64,000 nt of DNA from assembly GCF_900129505.1 (NCBI RefSeq), contig NZ_LT670818.1, forward strand, positions 8,341,001 to 8,405,000, read 5' to 3'. This document shows, in pieces, positions 42,516 through 51,451 of this stretch. Numbering within the stretch: position 1 is the stretch's first letter; every line of letters begins with the position of its first letter. This stretch comes from Bradyrhizobium erythrophlei (GTDB lineage: Bacteria > Pseudomonadota > Alphaproteobacteria > Rhizobiales > Xanthobacteraceae). Position numbers and translations under genes: made by a program. The notes beneath the pieces are model-generated. The model had not been told where the DNA came from. It did no database searches and saw only the letters and a list, made by a program, of their open reading frames with translations.

Positions 42516-44597
42516 TCAAGTCACCCCGGACACGCCGCGTCGGGTCAATTTTACCCTGCGCCGCCAGCGCCATAGCGCCGCCGCCGTCAGCAGGCAGGCG
42601 AGCCCAAAGACGAGCGCCTTGCCCCAGAACCGCCCGCCGGGCCGGTCGATGGTGCGCGACCACAGCGAGGGAGCCTCGCCTGCCCGCGCCAGGCGAAACG
42701 CCACCAAGCTGTCGCCGATCGAGGTACCGGCCTCGGAATGGCCGCCGGCGGCGATGACGACGTATTGTTCGCCCTTCCACAGATAGGTCATGGGATTGGC
42801 GACGCCCGGCACCGGCAGCCGGCCCTGCCAGAGTTCTTGGCCGGATTTGGCGTCGAAGGCGCGCAGATAAGCGTCCATCGCGCCGGTGAAGAGAAGCCCG
42901 CCCGCGGTGATAGCCACACCATTGACCAGTGGCGTACCCCAGTTGAACGCCAGCCCCAGCAGCGCGCGATCCTCCGTGGTGCCGACGGTCGAGCGCCAGA
43001 GGACCTTGCCCGCCTTCAGGTCGACCGCGACCACCGCACCCCATGGCGGCTTGGTGCAAAGCAACCCCAATCGCGACATCGCAACCTCGCGCGTCAGCGC
43101 AAACGGCGCGCCGCGCTGCGGTGCGAATTCACGGCCCGGCACAGCTTTGACGGCTTCGGCCGCTGGTTGCGGAATCAGCTTGATGACATGGACGGCGTAG
43201 GTGGTATTGGCATAGAGGATCTGGTTGACCGGATCGAACGCCGCGCCGCCCCAATTGACGCCGCCGCCGGTAAACGGAAACTCCAGCGTGCCTTGCGTCG
43301 AGGGCGGCGTGTAGAGGCCCTCGTTGCGCAAGCCATCGAGCTTTTCCTCGCAGGACGAGCGCCCGATACCCGGAAATGGCTTGAACACGTCGTCGGTTGA
43401 AAAGCGTTGCGGCATCAGCGCCGGCACATGGCTGGGAAATGGCTGCGTCGGCGACAGCTGCTCGCCGTCCGCGCCGGCCTGGGGCACGGCGCGTTCCTCG
43501 ACCGGCCATACCGGCTTGCCGGTGTCGCGGTCGAGCACGAACACAAATCCCTGCTTGGTCGGCTGGATCACGACATCGCGCATCCCCTCCCCGGTGTCGA
43601 TGCGCGCCAGCGTCGGCTGCGCCGGGAGGTCGTAATCCCAGACATCGTGATGGGTGGTCTGGAAAGACCACACCAGTTCGCCGGTCTCGGCGCGCAGCGC
43701 GACCACGGAGTCCGAATGCTCGTTGTTGCCCGGCCGTTTGCCACCCCAGAAATCCGGGCTCGGTGACGATGTCGGCAGGAACACCAGCCCGCGCGCTTCA
43801 TCCGAGGACATCGGCGCCCAGACATTAGCGTGTCCCGCGGTGATGCCGTCGTGAACCAGGGGGTCCCAAGCCCAGCGCGGATGCCCGGTGCGGGCATCGA
43901 AGGCCCGCACTGTGCCGAGCGGCGCATCGACGCGGACATTATCCGAGATCGAGGAGCCGACGACGACGACGCCGCGGCTCACTACCGGCGCGGAGGTGAT
44001 CTGGAATTCGCCCGGCCAGACCAATGGCTTTCCGATATCGAGCGTGACCTCGCCATTGGTGCCGAATTCGGCGCAGGGAATCCCGGTCCTGGCGTCGAGC
44101 GCAATGACGCGAAAATCATTGGTGCCCATGAAAATCCGGCTGCGGCAGGCGGCGCCTTCGGCCGCCTGGTCGTCAACCCAGTGCGTGACGCCACGGCAGA
44201 CATAGCGATTGCCCGGGCGCTGGGCGGTGCTGACCTTGGGATCGTAGCGCCACTTTTGCGCACCGGTCCCGGGATCGAGCGCGATGACCTCGTTGAACGG
44301 CGTACAGAAGATCAGACTATTCTCGACCAATATCGGGGTGGCCTCGAATTTCGTGCGTGCCATCAGCGCCGGGTCGCGGGCCTCCAGATCGCCGGTGCGA
44401 AATTCGAAGGCACGAACCAGATTGCCGACATTGGCCGGCGTGATCTGGTCCAGCCCCGAGAATCGCGTTCCGCCGCGATCGCCGCCCCAATGTTCCCAGG
44501 CAAACGCCGGTGCCGCGGCCGGCAGCGTGACGGCAAGCAACAGTGCCGGGATTCCGAACGCCCGGCGAAGCGCCAATGTGAAAGAGTTCCTTGTCAT
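42516..44597 (-). CDS. PQQ-dependent dehydrogenase with C-terminal membrane anchor
   Basis: 693 residues. A signal peptide (residues about 1-33, ALLLAVTLPAAAPAFA) precedes a beta-propeller of the glucose/alcohol quinoprotein dehydrogenase type: WEHWGGDRGGTRFSGLDQIT at the start, then repeated tryptophan-docking strands (GELVWSFQTTHHDVWDYDLP, GKPVWP) and HNWGG-like GVNWGGAAFDPVNQILYANT. A C-terminal membrane helix with basic tail (ALVFGLACLLTAAALWRWRR) anchors it. It oxidises a sugar or alcohol in the periplasm and passes electrons to ubiquinone; substrate not known. Membrane glucose dehydrogenases anchor at the N-terminus, so this topology is unusual. Confidence 0.82.
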   Translation of the reverse strand: MTRNSFTLALRRAFGIPALLLAVTLPAAAPAFAWEHWGGDRGGTRFSGLDQITPANVGNLVRAFEFRTGDLEARDPALMARTKFEATPILVENSLIFCTPFNEVIALDPGTGAQKWRYDPKVSTAQRPGNRYVCRGVTHWVDDQAAEGAACRSRIFMGTNDFRVIALDARTGIPCAEFGTNGEVTLDIGKPLVWPGEFQITSAPVVSRGVVVVGSSISDNVRVDAPLGTVRAFDARTGHPRWAWDPLVHDGITAGHANVWAPMSSDEARGLVFLPTSSPSPDFWGGKRPGNNEHSDSVVALRAETGELVWSFQTTHHDVWDYDLPAQPTLARIDTGEGMRDVVIQPTKQGFVFVLDRDTGKPVWPVEERAVPQAGADGEQLSPTQPFPSHVPALMPQRFSTDDVFKPFPGIGRSSCEEKLDGLRNEGLYTPPSTQGTLEFPFTGGGVNWGGAAFDPVNQILYANTTYAVHVIKLIPQPAAEAVKAVPGREFAPQRGAPFALTREVAMSRLGLLCTKPPWGAVVAVDLKAGKVLWRSTVGTTEDRALLGLAFNWGTPLVNGVAITAGGLLFTGAMDAYLRAFDAKSGQELWQGRLPVPGVANPMTYLWKGEQYVVIAAGGHSEAGTSIGDSLVAFRLARAGEAPSLWSRTIDRPGGRFWGKALVFGLACLLTAAALWRWRRRVKLTRRGVSGVT

Positions 44598-44866
44598 GCG
44601 GAGTCCCCTTGATCAAGGCGCTCATCCAACTGGTCGCTCAAAGCGCCGTCCAGCCGGCGCGGGATGGATGGTTTGGCCGGCGTGACGAACCGCGCCGCTC
44701 CGGGACAGGTGGCGGAATTTTGTCGACCGGCGGCGGGCGCAGAGCAATGCGGTTTCGAGGCGGCCGAGGCCCGGATCGGCGGTCGATCGGGAATCCCGTT
44801 CAGCCGGCGTCAGTATCCACCCCGCCGGCCGATGCCGACGCTGCCACGTTCAAAGCCGCCTCCGCC

Positions 44867-46291
44867 TTAGCCGCCGAGGCCGATGCCGATCGACGGTCCG
44901 GGTCCCGGCCCATAATAAACGGGCGGCGGACGGCGAACGATCACGACATCCTCGTCATCGGCGTCCCGCAGACGCCGTGGCGGCTGCGGGCTGGCGCGCT
45001 TTGGCGTATCCGGCTCGCCGCGCTTCTTGGGCGGCAGGTCGACCTTCTTCAACGGCAAGGACGGCACGCCGCCGCAGGGACATGTCGGAGCGGCCAGCGA
45101 GGCATTGGTCAGCGGGCTGGAGCCGGCCGCCGGTGCGCCGCCAGACGCGGCGTTCAGAGAAGTGGTGGTGACGGCGGCCATGCTGGCCGCGAAATCGGGA
45201 CGGTTGCGCAGCCGTTGTTCCAGCTTGCGGGCGGTGGCGGTGAGATCGCTGTCGGGATATTCGGCAAGAAACGCCCGGTAGGCCGCCGCGGTGTTAACGA
45301 TCACCGCATTGTTCCACGCCACCATCCGGCGATAGCGATCGAGCCATTGCCGCGCCTGCGGCCCGAACGGCGGCTGTGCATATAGCCCGACAAACGCCTC
45401 ATAGGCTTCCCCGGTGCCGTCGGCCAGGATCATCTCATTGGCGGTCTCGACCGGCTTGCCCTGCAATTGGCGCCGCCATTCGTCGACGCTGCGTTTTGTC
45501 GCGGCCGGCTTCGCCCCGGCATTCGTAGAACCGAAAAAGGCAAACTCGTCGGTCAGCGACGAGGAGTCCCAGGGCGTCTGCCGTCCCTCCGTCGCCTTGT
45601 TCACGGATACCCTGACACGCTTGAACGTGTCTTCGATCGAAAGGCCGGGCTCCTTGGCCGCCTGCAGCAGCGCTGTCGTATAGGGGCTGTCGGCGCCGTT
45701 GCCGTCCTCGGCCTCCGCGCCGGGCGATTTCGAAAACGACATGAACGTGCCGGGCGCGCCGGTCCTGGCGTCGACGATCGCAAGCCCCCGGCCGGCGGTC
45801 GCGCTGATATTCGGGAACGGGTTGTTGCGGCAGGCATCGAGCAGCAGGATGCGCATCTTGCTCGGCACCGATGTCAGCGTGTTCAGGATGTCGTTCAACC
45901 GCACCGCCTGCAGCGGGATGTCGGCTTCGCGCTTCGGGTCGACGTCAACGGGCACGAGGAAATTCTCGCCGTCGATCTGCAGGCCATGACCGGCATAGAA
46001 CACCAGCGCAACGGCGTCGGGACCCTTCGCCGCCACCTTGGCCGCGAACTCGCCGACCGTTTGGCGCATCTCGTTCTGCGACAGATCGGCCGCGCTGGTC
46101 ACGTCGAACCCGGCGTCGCCGAGCAATTGCGCCATCGCCTTGGCGTCGTTGGCCGGATTGGGCAGCGCCGTCACCGCGCGGTAAGCCGACTGGCCGATGA
46201 CGAGCGCGACACGGTTTTCGGCAAATGCCGCGTGCGAGCACAATAGAATCCCCGCCGCCAGCAGCGTCTTGTGAAGGGCATGACGAAACAC
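44867..46291 (-). CDS. secreted caspase-like (peptidase C14) protein
   Basis: 474 residues with a signal peptide (MFRHALHKTLLAAGILLCSH, cut near AFA). Residues 25-265 form the caspase fold: VALVIGQSAYRAVTALPNPA, active-site histidine in FYAGHGLQ, and cysteine in LLLDACRNNPF. The rest is a linker with helical repeats and a proline-rich, glycine-rich tail with a CPCGG motif. The same frame continues 18 codons past the TAA (glycine-rich to RRGGY), hinting at a recent nonsense change. Likely a periplasmic peptidase, target unknown. Confidence 0.83.
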   Translation of the reverse strand: MFRHALHKTLLAAGILLCSHAAFAENRVALVIGQSAYRAVTALPNPANDAKAMAQLLGDAGFDVTSAADLSQNEMRQTVGEFAAKVAAKGPDAVALVFYAGHGLQIDGENFLVPVDVDPKREADIPLQAVRLNDILNTLTSVPSKMRILLLDACRNNPFPNISATAGRGLAIVDARTGAPGTFMSFSKSPGAEAEDGNGADSPYTTALLQAAKEPGLSIEDTFKRVRVSVNKATEGRQTPWDSSSLTDEFAFFGSTNAGAKPAATKRSVDEWRRQLQGKPVETANEMILADGTGEAYEAFVGLYAQPPFGPQARQWLDRYRRMVAWNNAVIVNTAAAYRAFLAEYPDSDLTATARKLEQRLRNRPDFAASMAAVTTTSLNAASGGAPAAGSSPLTNASLAAPTCPCGGVPSLPLKKVDLPPKKRGEPDTPKRASPQPPRRLRDADDEDVVIVRRPPPVYYGPGPGPSIGIGLGG

Positions 46292-46370
46292 GGCAGATAC
46301 CTCGATCCGGGCTGACCAATAGGTCGAGCCCGCTGAAGGGGAGGTTCAAGCGTTCACATGAAGGAACTTG

Positions 46371-46607
46371 CTATTTCGTCTTCTTGGCCGGCTCCGCCGG
46401 CCGCGCGACGCCCCAGGGATCGTATTTTTCCTTGGGCTCCGGAATTCTTTGCAGCGCCGCCTTGTAGGCCGCGTCGTCAATCTTCGATTTCTTCTGATCC
46501 GTCTTCTTGTCGTCGTCGCCGCCGCGAGGCCGCTTGCCGCCCATCTGGGCGTGCGCGGGCATGGCGACCAACGCAAATATTACCGTCGCTATCGTGAAAA
46601 TCCTCAT
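46371..46607 (-). CDS. small exported protein with DPWG motif (paralogue)
   Basis: 78 residues. Signal peptide MRIFTIATVIFALVAMPAHA. The mature part is highly charged with KKSKIDDAAYKAALQRIPEP and then KEKYDPWGVARPAEPAKKTK, aligning with the protein at 39590. It lies just upstream of the caspase-like gene on the same strand and may be co-regulated. Role unknown. Confidence 0.7.
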   Translation of the reverse strand: MRIFTIATVIFALVAMPAHAQMGGKRPRGGDDDKKTDQKKSKIDDAAYKAALQRIPEPKEKYDPWGVARPAEPAKKTK

Positions 46608-46789
46608 GACCGCCGTCTCCCTGCCGCACCCAACCTACCTGAAGCAGGATCATGGCAACAAGGGTTCGGCGTCGCGGCACAGGACGGCCGGCGCCGCGGC
46701 TGGACTTCAGGATTTGTTGATGGCCCAAGGGCTCGCGAACGGACGTCGGCAGCGCCTAATATTGCAGGGTGTGGGACGAAGTTGGGTAA

Positions 46790-47188
46790 ATGGGGCGGAT
46801 CGTCGTTCATCTGGCGTTGATGGCGGGCGCAGCGCTTGTGCTGGCGGGCTGCGGCCTGGCCGACAGCCATGCCGTGCTGCCGGAGTTCCTGCGCACCAGG
46901 GCCATCGAACAGCCCCCGCCCGAGCCGCCACCCGACGTCCGGCAGCTGGTTCGAAAGAACCTGGAATCCGTGTTCGTCGCCGCGTCAAATCCGCAAAAGG
47001 TGCGGGTCTCGCCACCGCTGCACGAGGCTGGCGGGCCGGGCTGGACGGCATGCGTCACCGCCGAGCTCACCTCGGTGATGGGCCGGCCCTTGGGTTCGGA
47101 GACCTATCGCATCACCATCAACGACGGGGCGATCACGGACCGCCGGCGTGACGACAATTGCGCCTCGGAAAGCTTTGAGCCGATCTGA
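46790..47188 (+). CDS. lipoprotein
   Basis: 132 residues. The lipobox is LVLAGC at about residue 21 after MGRIVVHLALMAGAALVLAG. The mature part begins with a proline run (IEQPPPEPPPDVRQLVRKNL) followed by a compact domain with VRVSPPLHEAGGPGWTACVT and CASESFEPI at the end. It resembles short envelope lipoproteins that have no assigned function. Convergent with the AhpD-like gene. Confidence 0.75.
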   Translation: MGRIVVHLALMAGAALVLAGCGLADSHAVLPEFLRTRAIEQPPPEPPPDVRQLVRKNLESVFVAASNPQKVRVSPPLHEAGGPGWTACVTAELTSVMGRPLGSETYRITINDGAITDRRRDDNCASESFEPI

Positions 47189-47197
47189 GAGCGGACT

Positions 47198-47545
47198 TCA
47201 GGCCGCAACGGTCAGCTGCTTCTCGAGCTGCTCGAACGCGGATATCGCGTCCGCCGCATACATCAGCGAGGGACAGACGGCCATGCCGATGACTTCCTCC
47301 ACTTCCAGGCGGGTGGCACCGAGCTTGACCAGGGCCTCGGTGTGGAAACCAATGCAGCCGTCGCAACGGGTGGCGATGCCGATCGCGAGCGCAATCAGTT
47401 CCTTGGTCTTCCTGTCCAGCGCACCCTCGCGCGTCGCGGCCTGTGCCAAGGCCGAGAAGGCCTTCATGGTGTCGGGGATGTCCTGGCGCAGTTTCCGCAA
47501 ATCGCCGGAAATGCGTTTGGTGATGTCGGAATAGTTCTTTTCCAT
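47198..47545 (-). CDS. carboxymuconolactone decarboxylase-type (AhpD-like) protein
   Basis: 115 residues from ATG 47545 (MEKNYSDITKRISGDLRKLR). The redox motif RCDGCIGFHTEALVKLG is the CxxC-H motif of AhpD/CMD alkylhydroperoxidases. It could reduce peroxides or recycle thiols. It is downstream of a YeeE/YedE pair on the same strand, suggesting a shared job in sulfur or redox balance. Confidence 0.85.
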   Translation of the reverse strand: MEKNYSDITKRISGDLRKLRQDIPDTMKAFSALAQAATREGALDRKTKELIALAIGIATRCDGCIGFHTEALVKLGATRLEVEEVIGMAVCPSLMYAADAISAFEQLEKQLTVAA

Positions 47546-47583
47546 GGGAGGAGGCTTCCCTTCTTGTTTTTGGCGATGCGGCT

Positions 47584-48045
47584 CTAGGTCGAATCCGCCG
47601 GTGTAGCGATGCGCGATAGCGCGGGGCGACCGGCAAGCCATCGCGCGAAGAGCATGCCAGCCAACATTGCAGCGACGAAAATAACCGCTGCAGGTGAACC
47701 GAAGCCGAGCGCCGTCAGCGCGGGACCCGGACAAAAACCCGCCAAGCCCCAGCCCACCCCGAAGATGGCGGGACCTGCGATGATCCGCAGATCCAGTTCC
47801 CGTCCGGCCGGTAGATGAAATCTCTCGCCGAGAAGCGGGCGAGGTCGCCGCAGCACCCATGCAAAACCAGCAAACGTCACGGCGACCGCCCCGGCCAACA
47901 CAAAGCCGAGGCTGGGATCCCAGCTTCTCGAACCGATCCCCGCGAGATCGAGAAAGTTGAGAACCTTTGCCGGATCGGACATGCCCGAGATCAGCAGTCC
48001 GAGTCCGAAGATCAGGCCGATTGCAAATTGAAAGACGACGCCCAT
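47584..48045 (-). CDS. YeeE/YedE-type transport protein, DUF6691 half
   Basis: 153 residues from ATG 48045, four hydrophobic segments. GLLISGMSDPAKVLNFLDLA and LAGFCPGPALTALGFG are the signatures of the second half of split YeeE/YedE transporters (PmpB/DUF6691 type), where the conserved cysteine in GFCPGP handles thiosulfate-type sulfur. It follows its partner by six bases. Confidence 0.85.
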   Translation of the reverse strand: MGVVFQFAIGLIFGLGLLISGMSDPAKVLNFLDLAGIGSRSWDPSLGFVLAGAVAVTFAGFAWVLRRPRPLLGERFHLPAGRELDLRIIAGPAIFGVGWGLAGFCPGPALTALGFGSPAAVIFVAAMLAGMLFARWLAGRPALSRIATPADST

Positions 48046-48050
48046 GACGC

Positions 48051-48479
48051 TCAACCCAGATGTCGCGCGACAAACACGGTCGCGATTCCCGTCGTCATGA
48101 ATGTCAGGGTGGCGACAATCGAGCGCACCGAGAGCCGCGACAGCCCGCACACCCCGTGACCACTTGTACAGCCATTGCCCCATACCGAGCCGAAGCCAAC
48201 CAGGAATCCGGCGAGCACGAGGATGCCTCCGCTGGCCTCGATCGTCTGAACGGGCAGTCTGCCGGTCGCGGCAAGTACGACAACCGGGGCGGCAATCAGC
48301 CCGGCGACAAAGGCAAGCCGGCCGGTGAATTCGCTGTCCTGGTAAGGCGGAAACAGACGGACGGCGATACCGCTAACTCCGGCGATCCGCCCGGTCAGCG
48401 CCATCAGCATCACGGCGGACAGGCCAATAAGGGCGCCTCCGACGAGGGAAGCGATTGGCGTGAAGGTGGTGGTGATCAT
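48051..48479 (-). CDS. YeeE/YedE-type transport protein, first half
   Basis: 142 residues, four hydrophobic segments. LVGGALIGLSAVMLMALTGR and the cysteine-bearing GNGCTSGHGVCGLSRLS match the first half of YeeE/YedE transporters (PmpA type). With the DUF6691 gene it forms a two-part sulfur-compound importer or exporter. In related species such pairs belong to BigR/SqrR-controlled hydrogen sulfide operons; an AT-rich candidate operator is upstream. Confidence 0.85.
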   Translation of the reverse strand: MITTTFTPIASLVGGALIGLSAVMLMALTGRIAGVSGIAVRLFPPYQDSEFTGRLAFVAGLIAAPVVVLAATGRLPVQTIEASGGILVLAGFLVGFGSVWGNGCTSGHGVCGLSRLSVRSIVATLTFMTTGIATVFVARHLG

Positions 48480-48625
48480 CCAGCAGATTCCATTCCTGGC
48501 GCTACATCCTCATCCGGGAAAATACAGCTTGCCTCGAACCCAGGCCAGCGGCGCCGCTTTGAACCAGCACCATTCATACCACCGAGGTCACGGCAACGAT
48601 TTGACCGGCATCAATTGTTTAGTAC

Positions 48626-48641
48626 ATTCGAATATACTAAT
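48626..48641. promoter_or_regulatory. candidate ArsR-type (SqrR/BigR) operator
   Basis: ATTC, eight bases, TAAT, one base short of the ATTC-N8-GAAT dyad that I recall for sulfide-responsive SqrR. It sits in an AT-rich patch (48612-48649) in GC-rich surroundings, about 150 bases upstream of the YeeE/YedE start. Sequence evidence only. Confidence 0.35.
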
Positions 48642-48762
48642 ATATAAATGACCCAGCGCAAGACCCCGGCAATCTCGTCTGCCTTTAGGTAACCGAAATT
48701 GCCGGGATGACGCCCTCATCCGTCGTTTGAGCCATCGCAAGGGTGGCTCTGGCGAGGGGTTA

Positions 48763-49008
48763 TTGATCAACAGTCGCTCCCTTCGCACCTGCCGAGCGGG
48801 GCTCGCAGCAAGCGTGGGGCTGCAGGGGATGTCATGGACGATACCACCATCGTGGGCCCAGGATCAGACCCGCGAACTTCACCTGTCGGTGCAGGCAGCA
48901 AGCGCTGACTTGCCCGAGCGTCCGGCCAATATCGAGATCAGGGCCACCGATCTTGCTACCGGCCAAACCGCAGGCGCCGGGGATCATTTCGTTCCGCCGA
49001 ACCGCTGA
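48763..49008 (+). CDS. possible small exported protein
   Basis: TTG at 48763 has GGCGAGGGG upstream and gives 81 residues. LINSRSLRTCRAGLAASVGL with SWTIPPSWAQD is a plausible signal peptide, followed by a short beta-like segment (ELHLSVQAASADLPERPANI) and GDHFVPPNR. Not a family I know; it could be a remnant of a longer gene. Confidence 0.3.
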   Translation: MINSRSLRTCRAGLAASVGLQGMSWTIPPSWAQDQTRELHLSVQAASADLPERPANIEIRATDLATGQTAGAGDHFVPPNR

Positions 49009-49237
49009 CCCCATCCAATGGCGCCGGCTGGCTCCGCAGCTATTCCGGCTGCCCGATTCTCTATTGGCAAAGCGAAAATTGCGTTATACGCCCACTATGT
49101 CTGCCTTGCGGACATAGTAGGTTCCAAAGATCGGTTACTAAGTCGGGGATTTTGGCCGGAATTTTCAGCTAGCCGATGATCCATTTGATGTTACACGGTG
49201 CCTGTTCAATCCTATGTCCTGTCGATCGAGCCTGACG

Positions 49238-49948
49238 ATGCGCCTTTACCGGTTTGCCTTCACCGCCGCCATTGTTCTCCTTGCAACCCCGTCGGTCGCC
49301 GAGCCGGCCGGGACCGTGATGGCCGTCGCGAACAACAGCAAGCCGCAGGAACCGGACACCGATATCTTTGCGTTGATGACCGGGAGGTGCAGCACCCTCA
49401 AAATCGCCGGTCGCGCGTTCGCCTGCAAGACCGTTGGCTTCTTCCATAACGAGGAAGGCCGGACGAATTTTACGGTCGCGGTCGACGATCCGGCCGACAA
49501 CAGTCACGTGATCTCGTTCTCGGGTGAAAACGGTCGGCGTAATGAGGACAATCTCTACGATCTGCCGATCGACCGGATGCTGCTGAGCTCCAAGGAGCGG
49601 CCGAAGGCCGACGGCCTGCCGGTGCCGTCAGCGGAAGCTGCGACCGGCACGTGCCGGCAGGTCGGAAACTTCGCGCTGCTACAGGTTTCCAGCATCTCCT
49701 GCAGTGCGACGGACCGGAACGGCAAGACGTATGAGTTGCAGTTCGAATCAGACGGCTCGCCGATGATCATGCGCAGGGTCAGGCAATATTCGCTAGCCGC
49801 GAAAAAACCGCGCGCCAGACAGAGCGAGCAAATCGAATGCCGCTACAGGGCCGCGGTTGCGCGGGTTCTGCCCAGAGACCAGACCGACTACATTCTGCAA
49901 TGCCTGGCGCAGCTTGGCGAGAAGTCCCCCGCCTCCGCACACCCCTGA
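49238..49948 (+). CDS. secreted protein of unknown function
   Basis: About 236 residues from ATG 49238 (MRLYRFAFTAAIVLLATPSV); a TTG/ATG at 49214 would add eight. The signal peptide ends near AEPAG. Five or six cysteines are spread over the mature part (GRCSTLKIAGRAFACKTVGF, TCRQVGN, ISCSATDRN, IECRY, LQCLAQ), suggesting disulfides. No family recognised. Confidence 0.7.
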   Translation: MRLYRFAFTAAIVLLATPSVAEPAGTVMAVANNSKPQEPDTDIFALMTGRCSTLKIAGRAFACKTVGFFHNEEGRTNFTVAVDDPADNSHVISFSGENGRRNEDNLYDLPIDRMLLSSKERPKADGLPVPSAEAATGTCRQVGNFALLQVSSISCSATDRNGKTYELQFESDGSPMIMRRVRQYSLAAKKPRARQSEQIECRYRAAVARVLPRDQTDYILQCLAQLGEKSPASAHP

Positions 49949-50129
49949 GCAATCGCCCTCGGGCGGCGCTCAGCGCGTCCGAACGGTAAACGCCGGGTTA
50001 ACATTACCGATCAAATTGCCCGCCGGTGCCAACGGTCCTTTCCAAGCTTTGCGCTAGATTTCCCAGACAACGCGGTGGAAGGGCGGCGCTATTTGCGCGC
50101 CGCGCTCTCGCAAACGGGAAAACAGGGAC

Positions 50130-51308
50130 GTGGTCGAGATTGCTGACAGAGCCCCAGTCGGCCGCGCGTCGGTGAGCGATGCCGGAGCCTTGCGTCCGCT
50201 GGCGTCTATCCCGTTGGGCCAATGGCGCGCATTGGCCGAACGCGCGCTCGAGCCGAACGGCTATTACCTTCCGTCCTGGGAACTCGCGGTGGACGCCCTT
50301 GCTAGCGGCCGCACCGGCGCCTCCGCACTCGTCGCGCAAAGCAGCGCCACGCCAGACGGCGCGAATCGGCTGATCGGCCTGATGCCGGTTGTCTCAATGG
50401 CACGCGCCTACAAAATCCCGCTGCCCGCGCTGGTCAGCGCCCATCCCTACGGCACCCTGTGCACGCCGCCACTCGACCACGACATGGCGCAAGAGGCCGC
50501 GACGGACTTGCTCCAGGCCGCGCAACAGAGCGGCGCCCATGCGCTGATCCTGCGCGAAATATCGCTCGATGGCGCGACCATGAAAACCCTTCGCGAGGTC
50601 ATGCTGCAGGACGGCCTGCATCCGCGCGTGCTGCAATCGCAACTCCGCGCCAGCCTTGACGCCGCCCAAGAGCCCGAGGAATTGCTGCGCGAGGCGCTGG
50701 GGCATAAGAAGCTGAAGGAACTGCGCCGCCAGCGCCATCGGTTGGCCGAGCACGGCGTCGTCCGATTCGACGTCGCTCGCACGCGCGAGCAAGTCGCCGC
50801 CGCGCTCGAGATTTTTCTGAGACTGGAAGCCAGCGGCTGGAAGGGAAAACGCGGCACCGCGCTGATCCAGGATGACGGCGACGCCGGTTTTATCCGGCGC
50901 GCCACGCCGGCGCTCGCCGAGACCGGCCAGTGCGAGATCGTGACGCTCTATGCCGGCGACGCGCCGGTCGCAGCCGGAATCGTGCTCCGGCATCAGGACC
51001 GCGCCTTCTTCTTCAAGCTTGGCATCGACGAGCGCTTTGCGAAATTGTCACCGGGCGTGCAGCTGACGCTGGAGCTGACCCGGCATCTTTGCGCCGATCC
51101 CGCCATCGCGACGGCCGACTCCACGGCGAGCGCGGATCACCCCATGATCAATCCAATCTGGCGCGGCCGTTTTGCCATCGGCGACGTGCTGATTCCGCTG
51201 CGAAAGCATGATCCCGTGGTGCCGATGATTTATGGCGCGATGATGCTGCGCAGCGGGGTCCGCGAGCTGGCGAAGCGCGCGGTTCGTGTGATCCGTAGTC
51301 GTCACTGA
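50130..51308 (+). CDS. BcsL/CelD-type GNAT acyltransferase
   Basis: GTG at 50130 gives 392 residues. The C-terminal half is an acetyltransferase domain of the Acetyltransf_6 group: RRQRHRLAEHGVVRFDVART, FLRLEASGWKGKRGTALIQD and the core around EIVTLYAGDAPVAAGIVLRH. These FemAB-like enzymes modify polysaccharides, peptidoglycan or lipids. Its neighbours do not point to an operon. A dispersed repeat follows. Confidence 0.8.
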   Translation: MVEIADRAPVGRASVSDAGALRPLASIPLGQWRALAERALEPNGYYLPSWELAVDALASGRTGASALVAQSSATPDGANRLIGLMPVVSMARAYKIPLPALVSAHPYGTLCTPPLDHDMAQEAATDLLQAAQQSGAHALILREISLDGATMKTLREVMLQDGLHPRVLQSQLRASLDAAQEPEELLREALGHKKLKELRRQRHRLAEHGVVRFDVARTREQVAAALEIFLRLEASGWKGKRGTALIQDDGDAGFIRRATPALAETGQCEIVTLYAGDAPVAAGIVLRHQDRAFFFKLGIDERFAKLSPGVQLTLELTRHLCADPAIATADSTASADHPMINPIWRGRFAIGDVLIPLRKHDPVVPMIYGAMMLRSGVRELAKRAVRVIRSRH

Positions 51309-51318
51309 AATTCCAATT

Positions 51319-51408
51319 TGTCATGGCCGGGCTTGACCCGGCCATCCACGTCTTTCTTGCCGTGACGCTATTAGGACGTGGACGCCCGGGAAAAGCCCGG
51401 GCACGACG
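51319..51408. repeat. dispersed palindromic repeat (family E)
   Basis: Contains GTCATGGCCGGGCTTGACCC at the left, ACGTGGACGCCCGGGAAAAG and GCCCGGGCACGAC at the right. CCACGTC/GACGTGG inside also pair. It is a separate family from the CATTGCGAG and CGTCCCGG repeats. Located after the acyltransferase gene, convergent with the DsbA-type gene. Confidence 0.7.
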
Positions 51409-51451
51409 AATCTTTGGCCATGGGCGTCGTGCTTCCTGCTGACCGCCTCGC

